From DATNIC01 sp035604635 (lineage in GTDB: Bacteria > Vulcanimicrobiota > Vulcanimicrobiia > Vulcanimicrobiales > Vulcanimicrobiaceae), in NCBI GenBank assembly GCA_035604635.1, contig DATNIC010000186.1, positions 1-32,906 of the forward strand: a stretch of 32,906 bases of DNA, in the 5' to 3' direction. Position 1 is the first letter of the stretch, and each line of letters starts with the position of its first letter. The notes beneath the pieces were generated by a model. It was not told the DNA's origin. It was given only the letters and a program-made list of their open reading frames with translations, and did no database searches. Below are positions 1 through 7,894 of this stretch, piece by piece. The position numbers and the translations under genes are program-made.

Positions 1-30
1 CGCCGGCAACCGAGGGGACCTCGTCTTAGG

Positions 31-62
31 GAGGCCTGGCTCCCCGGCAGCCAGGGGGCCTC
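31..62 (-). terminator. GC-rich hairpin downstream of secA
   Basis: An inverted repeat with arms GAGGCC/TGGCT and AGCCA/GGCCTC, interrupted by a 3-nt bulge, lies about 30 nt past the secA stop codon. A smaller hairpin (CGAGG-GGA-CCTCG) follows at 11-23 and a CACTT/AAGTG stem precedes it at 63-74. Read in the secA direction there is no U-tract, so this is not a textbook intrinsic terminator. It could stabilise the operon 3' end or be a dispersed palindromic element. Confidence 0.3.
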
Positions 63-89
63 ACTTTGAAGTGCTTAACTCCTATCCCC

Positions 90-2738
90 TTAAGCCGCTG
101 CGCCGTGGCAGCGCTTGTACTTCTTCCCTGAGCCGCACGGACAGAGATCGTTGCGGCCGACTTTTTCTGAAGCGCGCACGGGTTTTGCCGGCGCCGCTTC
201 TTCGCGATTGGTGTGGATCGACTTCGCCGGCTTGTTCGGAATCGGGCCGAGCAGCTTCGCCGCCGTTTCGTCGTCGATGCTTGAATGATGCGCGCCGTTC
301 GGACCGGCAGGCTGCGGGACGAGCGCGCCGGTCGGGAGCGGTTCGAAGTTCGCAGCGGCCTGCTGCGACGCTTCCTCTTCACCGGGCTCCTTGCGCTCGA
401 TCTTCACCGCAAACACCGACTTGATCGCTTCGTCGGCGATGTTGTTCTTGAGATCTTCGAAGATCTCGTATGCCTCTTTTTCGTACTCGACGCGCGGGTC
501 TTTCTGTCCGTACCCACGCAAACCGATCCCGGTCTTGAGCGCGTCCATGACGTAGAGGTGATCGACCCACATGCGATCGATGATCGGGAGCATGATGTAG
601 CGCGACTCGACGAAGCGCATGATCTCGGGCGTCACCTCGGCCTCTTTCGCCTCGTAGGCTGCGAGGCCGACGGCGTAGAGCTGCTCCTTCATTCCATCGC
701 GATCGAGCTTCTCGAGTTCCTCGACCGTGATCGTCTCCTTGATCGGAAAGATCAACTCGAGCTCGTCGAGGATGCTGGACAGGTCCCACTCCGATGGGTG
801 CTTCTCTTCCGAAGCATATTCGTCGACCGCGTACTCCACCTTCGAGCGTAACGTGCCGACCATGAAATCGCGCAGCGAGTCGCCCTCGAGCACCTGACGC
901 CGCTCGGCGTAGATCACCTCGCGCTGCTTGTTCATGACGTCGTCGTACTCGAGAACTTGCTTGCGGACCTCATAGTTGTGGTTCTCGACCTTGCTCTGCG
1001 CGCGCTCGATCGACTTCGTTATGATTCCGGCCTCGATCGGCGTCTCGTCCGTGAAACCGACGCGGTCCATGATCCCTTGGATGCGCTCGGCGCCGAAGAG
1101 GCGCATGATCTCGTCTTCGAGGGCCGTGTAGAAGCGCGTCGAGCCGGGATCCCCCTGGCGGCCGGAGCGTCCGCGCAGCTGGTTGTCGATCCGCCGCGCT
1201 TCGTGCCGCTCGGTCCCGATGATGTGCAAACCGCCCAGTTTGGCGATGCCCTCGCCGAGCTTGATGTCGACGCCGCGGCCCGCCATGTTCGTTGCAATCG
1301 TCACGGTGCTGTGCAGGCCGGCATCCTTGATGATCTGCGCTTCCTGCTCGTGATACTTCGCGTTGAGGACGTTGCACTCGACCCCGCGCCGGCGCAATAG
1401 CGCAGCCAAACGCTCCGACTTTTCGATCGAGCGCGTTCCGACGAGGACCGGGCGGCCCTTGGTGTGTTCCGCGATGATTTCGTCGACGACCGCGTCGAAC
1501 TTCGCCTTCTCGCTCTTGTAGACGATGTCGCCCAGATCTTTGCGAATCATCGGCCGGTTCGTCGGCATCACGACGACGTCGAGCCCGTAGATGTCGCGGA
1601 ACTCACGCTCCTCGGTCTTGGCCGTGCCGGTCATCCCGGCGAGCTTGTCGTAAAGACGGAAGTAGTTCTGGAACGTGATCGTCGCGAGCGTCTGATCCTC
1701 ACTGCGAACCTTGAGGCCTTCCTTCGCCTCGATCGCCTGGTGGATGCCGTCCGAGTAGCGCCGGCCGTACATCAGGCGGCCGGTGAACTCGTCGACGATG
1801 ATCACCTCGCCATCCTTGACGATATACTGCTGGTCCTTGTGGAACAGGTTATTCCCCTTGAGCGCCGCGTTGAGCTGATGCGTCAGTTCTAGATTCCGCT
1901 GGTCGTAGAGGTTGGTGATCCCCAACATCTTCTCGACCTTCGCGACACCCTTCTCGGTGATCGGGGCGGCGTGCGCTTTTTCGTCGACCGTGAAATCTTC
2001 GTCCTTGATCAGACGCTTGGCGATCTGCGCGAACTTGTAGTAGAGGTCGGTTGCATCCTGGCCCTGACCGCTTATGATGAGCGGCGTGCGCGCCTCGTCG
2101 ATGAGGATCGAGTCGACTTCGTCGACGATCGCGTAGTTGAGCTTACGCTGCACCATGTCTTCGAGTTGCCACGCCATGTTGTCACGCAGGTAGTCGAAGC
2201 CGACCTCGTTGTTGGTGACGTAGGTGATGTCGGCGTTGTAGGCCTCGCGCCGCGCCGCGCTCTCGAGGTCGTGTTGGATCACGCCGACGCGCATGCCGAG
2301 GAACTCGTACAGCGGGCCCATCCACTCCGCGTCGCGCTTGGCCAGATAGTCGTTGACGGTGACGACGTGAACGCCCTTACCTTCGAGCGCGTTGAGGTAG
2401 ACCGGCAGCGTCGCGACGAGCGTCTTGCCCTCGCCGGTCTTCATCTCGGCGACCTTGCCCTCGTGGAGAACCTGGCCGCCCATGACCTGCACGTCGAAGT
2501 GTCGCATCCCCAAAGCGCGCTTGCCCGCCTCGCGCGCGACGGCGAACGCCTCGGGCAAGAGCGCATCGAGGGTTTCGCCGTTTGCAACTCTTTCCTTAAG
2601 AGAGACGGTTTTGCCGGCGAGCTGGGCGTCGTCGAGCGCCGCGATTTCGGGCTCGAGCGCGTTGACTTGCTCGGCGGTCCGCCGCAGGCGGCCGACCTCT
2701 CGTTCGTTACCGTCGAACAACGACTTGATGAAAGCCAT
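90..2738 (-). CDS. secA: SecA preprotein translocase ATPase
   Basis: Motor ATPase that drives unfolded preproteins through the SecYEG channel at the inner membrane. At 882 aa it has normal SecA length. Visible features are Walker A TGEGKT (residues 101-106), the DEVD box followed by SILIDEARTPL near 207-220, the RGVDIKLG segment of the second nucleotide-binding fold, the QLRGRSGRQGDPG motif, and a C-terminal zinc finger for SecB/ribosome contact (C866, C868, C877, H878). The ATG sits one base after the stop of a 46-aa ORF. No good Shine-Dalgarno is present, so translation is probably coupled to that ORF. It is the last gene of a seven-gene minus-strand operon. Identification is essentially certain. 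Confidence 0.98.
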   Translation of the reverse strand: MAFIKSLFDGNEREVGRLRRTAEQVNALEPEIAALDDAQLAGKTVSLKERVANGETLDALLPEAFAVAREAGKRALGMRHFDVQVMGGQVLHEGKVAEMKTGEGKTLVATLPVYLNALEGKGVHVVTVNDYLAKRDAEWMGPLYEFLGMRVGVIQHDLESAARREAYNADITYVTNNEVGFDYLRDNMAWQLEDMVQRKLNYAIVDEVDSILIDEARTPLIISGQGQDATDLYYKFAQIAKRLIKDEDFTVDEKAHAAPITEKGVAKVEKMLGITNLYDQRNLELTHQLNAALKGNNLFHKDQQYIVKDGEVIIVDEFTGRLMYGRRYSDGIHQAIEAKEGLKVRSEDQTLATITFQNYFRLYDKLAGMTGTAKTEEREFRDIYGLDVVVMPTNRPMIRKDLGDIVYKSEKAKFDAVVDEIIAEHTKGRPVLVGTRSIEKSERLAALLRRRGVECNVLNAKYHEQEAQIIKDAGLHSTVTIATNMAGRGVDIKLGEGIAKLGGLHIIGTERHEARRIDNQLRGRSGRQGDPGSTRFYTALEDEIMRLFGAERIQGIMDRVGFTDETPIEAGIITKSIERAQSKVENHNYEVRKQVLEYDDVMNKQREVIYAERRQVLEGDSLRDFMVGTLRSKVEYAVDEYASEEKHPSEWDLSSILDELELIFPIKETITVEELEKLDRDGMKEQLYAVGLAAYEAKEAEVTPEIMRFVESRYIMLPIIDRMWVDHLYVMDALKTGIGLRGYGQKDPRVEYEKEAYEIFEDLKNNIADEAIKSVFAVKIERKEPGEEEASQQAAANFEPLPTGALVPQPAGPNGAHHSSIDDETAAKLLGPIPNKPAKSIHTNREEAAPAKPVRASEKVGRNDLCPCGSGKKYKRCHGAAA

Positions 2739-2739
2739 A

Positions 2740-2880
2740 CTAATGTAGTAACCGTACCCAGATCAGGGCAGTTCCGGCGGCGACGATGACCACCGCCGCT
2801 ATGAAGACGATCCAGCGGCGCACCGTCCGGGCGCGCGCTTTCGGCCTCCCGCTCTCGGTGTCGATCATCTGTCTACCCAT
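2740..2880 (-). CDS. 46-aa single-pass membrane protein, coupled to secA
   Basis: Hypothetical small protein I could not assign to a family. It starts MGRQMIDTESGRPKARARTV and continues through a basic stretch (RRW) into one hydrophobic helix (about residues 24-42, IVFIAAVVIVAAGTALIWV), ending VRLLH. The positive-inside rule predicts a cytoplasmic N-terminus. It lies 42 nt after the deacetylase stop, and its TAG is followed by one base and then the secA ATG. Third codon positions are mostly G/C, as in neighbouring genes. No clear Shine-Dalgarno precedes the ATG; the internal Met5 is an alternative start. A SecE-like or translocon-associated role is tempting because of position, but nothing in the sequence proves it. 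Confidence 0.6.
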   Translation of the reverse strand: MGRQMIDTESGRPKARARTVRRWIVFIAAVVIVAAGTALIWVRLLH

Positions 2881-2901
2881 CGGCGGTTTCTGCGGCGCCG
2901 G

Positions 2902-2914
2902 GGGGCGCGGCCCC
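2902..2914. repeat. Small GC hairpin between deacetylase and the 46-aa ORF
   Basis: Perfect 5-bp stem GGGGC/GCCCC with a GCG loop, embedded in a G/C-only stretch. The surrounding GGGGGGCGCGG 11-mer recurs downstream of htrA near 21690-21700. It may be an mRNA processing or attenuation structure, or a fragment of a dispersed repeat. Confidence 0.3.
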
Positions 2915-2922
2915 TGGCAGCC

Positions 2923-3735
2923 TTACAGCGGATGCTTGGCCGGGTCGTTGATCGCCGCCGCGCCGGCCCGCTGCAAGAGCTCGCCCGCGGTTACGAAACT
3001 GTAGCCTGCGGCGCGAAAGCGCTCGATGATCCTCGGTAACATCTCGATCGTGGCGAGCTTGCCGCTGTGCAATAGCACGATGTCCGGCTGAGTCGCGTAC
3101 GCTTCGATATGCCGGGCTAGTCCCTGCGACGTCACCGTGCGCCAATCGCCGGGGTCATCGGTCCACAACATGACGTCGTAGCCGGCCGCGTGCGCGGCTT
3201 CGACCGTCGCGACCGTGTAGCGGCCGTGCGGCGGGCGCATCATCGACGCGACGGCGGGATCGTTCGTATAGGCACCCAAAGCACGAGCGCCGCCGTCGAG
3301 CTCGGCACGCACACCCGTCTCGTCGAGTCGATCGAGATCGGGATGCGTGAGCGTGTGATTGGCGATCTCATGACCGGCCGCGACGATCCGGCGCGTGAGC
3401 TCGGGGAATTGTTGCGCGTCGCGTCCGATCAAAAAGAATGTCGCGCGAATCCCCGCGTCGTGCAGCGCGTCGAGCAGCAGCGGCGTCGCGACGGGATATG
3501 GGCCGTCGTCAAACGTCAGCGCGATGAGCTTCGGGCGCTCCGCCGGCAGCGCGGGACCGCGCAGCAACCGCGAGACGCGCGCATCGATCCCGGGATAGAG
3601 TGCCCGGTGCGGCTCCATCCCGCGCGTGATGATCCCCGGAGTCAGCAGCGTTCCGGCGTGGACATATTCGCGGTACGAGAAGTAGCCCAGCGCCGCGACG
3701 ACGATCAGCGCGGCGCCCGCGACGAGTGGCCGCAA
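2923..3735 (-). CDS. Polysaccharide deacetylase (NodB-fold), membrane-anchored
   Basis: Carbohydrate esterase family 4 type enzyme, expected to remove N-acetyl groups from peptidoglycan or an exopolysaccharide outside the inner membrane. An N-terminal hydrophobic segment (about residues 5-19) is a signal anchor. The NodB domain carries motif 1 TFDDGP (74-79), the metal-binding NHTLTHPDL with H127 and H131, motif 3 RPPHGRY (167-173), the WTDDPGDW segment (191-198) and LLHSG (221-225). All catalytic and zinc-ligand positions appear intact. The start is TTG, immediately after the TAA of the upstream LCP gene (zero-gap TAATTG), implying coupled translation. With the LCP ligase-like gene before it, this looks like a wall-polymer modification pair. 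The exact substrate is unknown. Confidence 0.9.
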   Translation of the reverse strand: MRPLVAGAALIVVAALGYFSYREYVHAGTLLTPGIITRGMEPHRALYPGIDARVSRLLRGPALPAERPKLIALTFDDGPYPVATPLLLDALHDAGIRATFFLIGRDAQQFPELTRRIVAAGHEIANHTLTHPDLDRLDETGVRAELDGGARALGAYTNDPAVASMMRPPHGRYTVATVEAAHAAGYDVMLWTDDPGDWRTVTSQGLARHIEAYATQPDIVLLHSGKLATIEMLPRIIERFRAAGYSFVTAGELLQRAGAAAINDPAKHPL

Positions 3736-5157
3736 TTATTTTTCGGTCGCGGAGGCCGCTTGCGTCCCGCTCTTTACCACCGTGGCGGGATAGGCATAGT
3801 CGCGCCCGATGATCACCGTCACGTCGGTCACCTGCGCCACCGGCGTAGCGGTGTCGGCGCTCACCGTCGCGTTGGGCAGCGTTAAGGCCGACTTCACTTT
3901 GTCGCCGGCACCGAAGATTTTCGAATGAGCGTGGATCTCGGTCGTGTCGTAGCCGAACGAGGGCGCATTGCCGACGCTCGAGACGACGAACCCCTTCGCG
4001 CGCAGCGCGGCCGCTAGCTTCGCGCCGACGCCTTGCCGGCCGCTTCCGTTCTGCACGTCGACGTGAACCGAAGCCGGATCGATCGCCGCGATGTCATTGG
4101 GCCCGGGCGTCGGCTGCGGCCCCATCGGCCCGGTCAGGAGCTTCGCAACGAGCTCGACTTTCTTCGGGTCGTCGGGGATCAGCACGTCGCCGATATCGCC
4201 GCCCAGGTCGCGGTTGCCCACGAACGGGACTTGTCCCATTTGGATCGACTTGGTGTCGATCCCGGAAAACGCCATCGCCAAACTTCTCTTCTCGTCGTCG
4301 GAGAAGTCGGTCACGACGTTGCGGTTGACGACGCCGATGAGATCGCCGATGTGCGCTAGATCGTTGAATTTATCGTTGCGCAGCTTGGCGATCGTGATCT
4401 GTAGGACTTGCTGCTGGCGCTTGATGCGGCACGGATCGCTGCAGGCATCGTGCCGGAAGCGGCTGTACGAAACGGCCTGGTCGCCGTTCATGTGCGTCAT
4501 TCCCGGCTTGAAATGAATATGCAGGTGACCCCACGTGTCGTCGTAGTCCATCTGCTGCTCGACGGGGACGTCGATTCCACCTATCGCATCGATCAGCTCT
4601 TTGGTCGCATTGATCTTCAACACGATGTATCGATCGAAGTAGTGATCTTGCGAGATCGGCGGCAGGCCGAGAAAGTTTCCGATGACTTGATCGGAAAGCC
4701 GCTCGCCGCCGTTCGCGTACGCCGCGTTGATCCTGTCCTGCCTGCCGCTCGGATACGTCACGAGCGAATCGCGCGGTACCGAGAGCACGTTTACCGAGCG
4801 GCTCACCAAGTCCATCGCCGCCACCATGATCGTATCGGAGCGCGCGCCCTTCGAAAACGGCAGATCCTTGGCGTCGTAATTGTAATCGATCCCCATGAGC
4901 AGAACGTAGAGGCGGTCCTTGCGGAACAGATCGAGCGGATCAGCGACGAACAGGCTCAGGGCCGCGTGGGCGACGTCTTGGTGATTGCGCGCCATGCGGT
5001 CGTGGACGCGAAACGCGAAGATGCCGCTGGCCGCGCAGAACACGACCAACAGCGCGAGGATGACGGCAGGGATGATCGCAAAACGATGCGGTCTGCGCTC
5101 GGGCTCCGGTGCGAGATGCTTACCCAAGCGCGGCAAGCTCCAGCGCCGGCGTCCCAT
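3736..5157 (-). CDS. LytR-CpsA-Psr (LCP) family protein
   Basis: LCP proteins transfer lipid-linked glycopolymers onto peptidoglycan or act as related phosphotransferases outside the inner membrane. The 473-aa protein has a basic cytoplasmic tail, one TM helix (about 27-49), then the LCP domain with MGIDYN (88-93), RSDT (106-109), SVPRDS (126-131), RINAAYANGG (142-151) and SYSRFRHD. A C-terminal LytR_C domain follows (about residues 364-455, starting near VHVDVQNGSG). The ATG lies inside the 3' end of rimO (38-nt overlap) with no visible Shine-Dalgarno. LCP proteins are best known from Gram-positives and cyanobacteria but also occur in some diderm phyla, so the wall-polymer substrate here is open. 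Confidence 0.9.
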   Translation of the reverse strand: MGRRRWSLPRLGKHLAPEPERRPHRFAIIPAVILALLVVFCAASGIFAFRVHDRMARNHQDVAHAALSLFVADPLDLFRKDRLYVLLMGIDYNYDAKDLPFSKGARSDTIMVAAMDLVSRSVNVLSVPRDSLVTYPSGRQDRINAAYANGGERLSDQVIGNFLGLPPISQDHYFDRYIVLKINATKELIDAIGGIDVPVEQQMDYDDTWGHLHIHFKPGMTHMNGDQAVSYSRFRHDACSDPCRIKRQQQVLQITIAKLRNDKFNDLAHIGDLIGVVNRNVVTDFSDDEKRSLAMAFSGIDTKSIQMGQVPFVGNRDLGGDIGDVLIPDDPKKVELVAKLLTGPMGPQPTPGPNDIAAIDPASVHVDVQNGSGRQGVGAKLAAALRAKGFVVSSVGNAPSFGYDTTEIHAHSKIFGAGDKVKSALTLPNATVSADTATPVAQVTDVTVIIGRDYAYPATVVKSGTQAASATEK

Positions 5158-6496
5158 AAAAATCGAACGACGTCGTCCCCTGCAAAGTCACCCTGACAAA
5201 CTCTCCCACGGGGAATGTCCCCGCTACGTAGATCGCCCCATCGACGCCGGGCGCCTCGCCCATCGAGCGGCCGACGCTCACCTCGCGCGTCTCCAAGGCG
5301 TGCGCGATCGGGTCGCCGCGCCGCAAACTCCGCGCCTCTTCGATCAAGACTTCGACGTCCCGGCCGATCCGCCGCGTCCGGGCGCGTTCGGACGCGCGGC
5401 GCTGCGCCTCGCGTAAGCGGACTAGGCGCCGCCGCTGCTCGCGCGCCTTGACCTGTGCGGCCAGCTCTGCGGCGGGCGTCCCTTCTTCGCGCGAATACGT
5501 AAAGAAGCCGACCCGGTCGAGCTCGGCGCGCTCGATCCAATCCTCGAGATATGCGACGTGCTCGTCGCCCTCGCCGGGGAAACCGACGATGAAGGTCGAG
5601 CGCATCGTCAAATCCGGGATCTTCTCACGGAAACCGTCGAGGATCTCGAGATAGCGCGGACCGTCGAAGGGACGGCGCATCGCGCGCAGCACGTCGGGGT
5701 GCGCGTGCTGCAGCGGCATGTCCAAGTACTTACAAACTTTCGGCAAACGCGCCATCGCGTCGATCAGCTCCGCGTCGACCGTCGCAGGGTACAGATAGAG
5801 GAGGCGAATCCAGTACAGAGCATCGATCTCGCTCAACTCTTCGAGCAGCGCGGCGAGTCCCCCGCGCGCGATTCCCCGGTCGCGGCCCCACATCGACGTG
5901 TCTTGAGCAATGAGAATCAGTTCCTTTGCCCCACCGTCGACGAGCGCTCGCGCCTCTTTGACGATCGACTCTGCGCTGCGGCTGCGGAATTTTCCGCGGA
6001 GCTGCGGGATGATGCAGAACGTGCACGGGTGATCGCAGCCTTCAGCGATTTTCAGGTAGGCGGTCGCACGGGGCGTCGTGACGAGTCTGGGAAGAAAATC
6101 GTGCTCCGGTTCGGCTTCGAAGCCGACGCGGACCGGGAAGCGGTCGGCGAACGCCTCGTCGAGGACCTCGACGATCCCGTTGAGCGCGCCCGTCCCGATA
6201 ATCCCGTCGATCTCCGGAATGAGCGCGCGTAATTGATCGCCGTAGCGCTGTGAGAGGCACCCGGCGACGACGAGCTTCTGCCCAGGCCGCTTCGCCTGGG
6301 CGTGCTCCAGGATCACCTCGGTCGACTCGGCCTTGGCCGGATCGATAAATGCGCACGTGTTGACGACGACGGCGTCGGCGTCGGCCGAATCGCCCGTCAG
6401 CTCCCAACCGGCCTCGCCCAGCCGCGCGATCATCACTTCCGAATCGACGAGATTCTTCGCGCACCCCAAACTGACGAACGAAACGGAACGGCTCAT
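5120..6496 (-). CDS. rimO: RimO, ribosomal protein uS12 methylthiotransferase
   Basis: Radical-SAM enzyme that adds a methylthio group to an aspartate of ribosomal protein S12. Of normal length (458 aa), it shows the N-terminal UPF0004 domain with cysteines C12, C48 and C80 (SLGCAKN, VNTCAF, VAGCLSQRYG). The radical-SAM 4Fe-4S motif CxxxCxxC is at C154, C158 and C161 (EGCDHPCTFC), and a C-terminal TRAM domain covers roughly residues 380-458. The SLGCAKNLVDSE opening is typical of RimO rather than MiaB. The ATG overlaps the yajQ stop as ATGA, and the 3' end overlaps the LCP gene. It sits centrally in the envelope/translation operon. Confidence 0.95.
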   Translation of the reverse strand: MSRSVSFVSLGCAKNLVDSEVMIARLGEAGWELTGDSADADAVVVNTCAFIDPAKAESTEVILEHAQAKRPGQKLVVAGCLSQRYGDQLRALIPEIDGIIGTGALNGIVEVLDEAFADRFPVRVGFEAEPEHDFLPRLVTTPRATAYLKIAEGCDHPCTFCIIPQLRGKFRSRSAESIVKEARALVDGGAKELILIAQDTSMWGRDRGIARGGLAALLEELSEIDALYWIRLLYLYPATVDAELIDAMARLPKVCKYLDMPLQHAHPDVLRAMRRPFDGPRYLEILDGFREKIPDLTMRSTFIVGFPGEGDEHVAYLEDWIERAELDRVGFFTYSREEGTPAAELAAQVKAREQRRRLVRLREAQRRASERARTRRIGRDVEVLIEEARSLRRGDPIAHALETREVSVGRSMGEAPGVDGAIYVAGTFPVGEFVRVTLQGTTSFDFYGTPALELAALG

Positions 6497-6984
6497 CGGT
6501 AATTCACGAATTGCAGCGGCAGCTCGTAGTCCAGCTTCTGCAGCAGGACGATGACCTTTTGCAGATCGTCCTTGCTCTTGGCCGAGATGCGGATCTGCTC
6601 GTCTTGATATTGCGCGTTGACCTTCAACTTCGACGACTTGATCGCATCGAAGAGCGGCTTGCTCTTATCTTTGGGGATCCCGGTCCGCAACGTGATTTTC
6701 TGCCGGACCGTCCCCTGCGCCGCCGGCTCGACCTTGCCGTAGTCGAACGCCTTGATCGAGATCCCTCTCTTGACCGCTCGGCTCTGAACGATGTCGACGA
6801 CGTTCTTGAGTTTGAGCTCATCGTCGGAGACGATCGTGATCTCCTTGGGCGTGTTCTCGATCGACGTCTTCGAGTTTTTGAAATCGAAGCGGCCCGCAAT
6901 TTCCTTGCGAGCCTGATTGAGCGCGTTTTCGAGCTCTTGCTCGTCGATGCGCGAGACGACGTCAAAGGACGAATCCGAGGGCAA
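6493..6984 (-). CDS. yajQ: YajQ family nucleotide-binding protein (DUF520)
   Basis: Small two-domain protein of the YajQ/DUF520 family; members bind nucleotides, and some bind cyclic-di-GMP or tRNA. The 163-aa length is normal. Conserved features are the SSFDVVSRID start, GRFDFKNS, ALNQARKEI and the C-terminal QEEQIRISAKSKDDLQ-like segment (here DEQIRISAKSKDDLQ). The start is TTG, supported by a good Shine-Dalgarno (AGGAGA at 6991-6996, 6-nt spacer) located inside the 3' end of the upstream rodZ-like gene. The stop overlaps the rimO ATG by 4 nt. Its biological role in this lineage cannot be stated from sequence. Confidence 0.93.
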   Translation of the reverse strand: MPSDSSFDVVSRIDEQELENALNQARKEIAGRFDFKNSKTSIENTPKEITIVSDDELKLKNVVDIVQSRAVKRGISIKAFDYGKVEPAAQGTVRQKITLRTGIPKDKSKPLFDAIKSSKLKVNAQYQDEQIRISAKSKDDLQKVIVLLQKLDYELPLQFVNYR

Positions 6985-6986
6985 AG

Positions 6987-7850
6987 CTACTCTCCTGCGA
7001 GCGAAAAGTCGCGCTCGACGACGTCGCCGCTGTTGCCGAGCTTGCCGACGCTCTTCCCGTTGACTTCAACGTCGACTCCGCCGGCGTTTCCGATTCTCAC
7101 CAAAGCTTTATCTCCATGAAACGTTCGAACGGTGCCCTGGGGGAACTCCCCTTCCATTACGCTCTGCCCATCGATCAGGACTCGCAGCCAGGACGTTTCC
7201 GAGAGTTTGAGGGTCAGCGTCTTGGTCGTTTTTACGCCTGCCGTCATCTCGGGGGAGGGCGCGGCACTTGGCAGGGCGCTCGCCTCGGCAGCGACCGCGG
7301 CGCTTGGTGCGAGCGGGGTGTTGGGAGCGGCCGGGGCGCTCGGAGCGACGGCCGCCGCTGCTGCCGTCGGCGGTTCCGCCGGCGCCGCCGAGGCGGATGC
7401 GGCCGAGGCTGAAGCAACCGGGGCTGCCACAACTGGGACCTTGTTCCGTCCGGCGACCTGCAACGAGTAAAAGTTATACAGGACCGCGCCGACCAGCACA
7501 AGGGCTAAAGCGGCAGCGGCGTACAGCAGCGGCGAGGGGGTCCGGCGGCGCTCGCCTGTGTCGCCGGCCTGCTCTCGAGCCGGGCCCGGGGCGGAGGGCG
7601 GCGCCGCGGGAGCCGCGCCCGAGCCGGTCTCGCTGAAACGCTGAACCGCACTCTCAGGGTCTAGTCCCAGGAAGCGCGCGTAGGTTCGGATGAAGCCGCG
7701 GGTGTAGACCGGTGCGCCGATTGCGGACCAATCTTCGTTTTCGAGCGCCTGAAGGTAAACGGAACGGATATGAATCTGCTCGGAGACGTCGGATAACGAC
7801 AGCCCACGCGCCTCTCGCGCGGCGCGAAACTCTTCCCCGAGAGCGCGCAT
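6987..7850 (-). CDS. rodZ: RodZ-like membrane protein with HTH and DUF4115 domains
   Basis: Likely cell-shape/cytoskeleton anchor: RodZ links MreB filaments to the elongation machinery. The 287-aa protein has an N-terminal Xre-type helix-turn-helix (about 5-70, with GLSLSDVSEQIHIRSVYLQ and YTRGFIRTYARFLGLD), a proline/alanine-rich linker, and one TM helix (about 108-130, LLYAAAALALVLVGAVLYNF). A long Ala/Pro low-complexity periplasmic linker follows, then a C-terminal DUF4115 beta domain (SWLRVLIDGQSVMEGEFPQG). The C-terminal domain supports RodZ over an ordinary regulator. It is the first gene of the minus-strand operon, diverging from mnmA across only 44 bp. Confidence 0.82.
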   Translation of the reverse strand: MRALGEEFRAAREARGLSLSDVSEQIHIRSVYLQALENEDWSAIGAPVYTRGFIRTYARFLGLDPESAVQRFSETGSGAAPAAPPSAPGPAREQAGDTGERRRTPSPLLYAAAALALVLVGAVLYNFYSLQVAGRNKVPVVAAPVASASAASASAAPAEPPTAAAAAVAPSAPAAPNTPLAPSAAVAAEASALPSAAPSPEMTAGVKTTKTLTLKLSETSWLRVLIDGQSVMEGEFPQGTVRTFHGDKALVRIGNAGGVDVEVNGKSVGKLGNSGDVVERDFSLAGE

Positions 7851-7894
7851 AATGTTTTCTTAGCGTCCGTAGCGGGTTATCCTGTACGAACACC
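7851..7894. promoter_or_regulatory. Compact divergent promoter region, rodZ-like / mnmA
   Basis: Only 44 bp separate the two divergent start codons, so both promoters must lie here or reach into coding sequence. A TATCCT hexamer (7879-7884) is a possible -10 for mnmA and would give a leader of only a few nucleotides. On the other strand, GGATAA overlaps it and could serve the rodZ-like operon. No clear -35 hexamers are visible. Confidence 0.35.

Noticed and set aside
26..382. 118-aa minus-strand frame running past the secA stop
   Set aside because: Mostly an out-of-frame reading of the secA 3' end, Arg/Ser-rich with no family features. I also looked for a prfB start with its frameshift site downstream of secA and found none.
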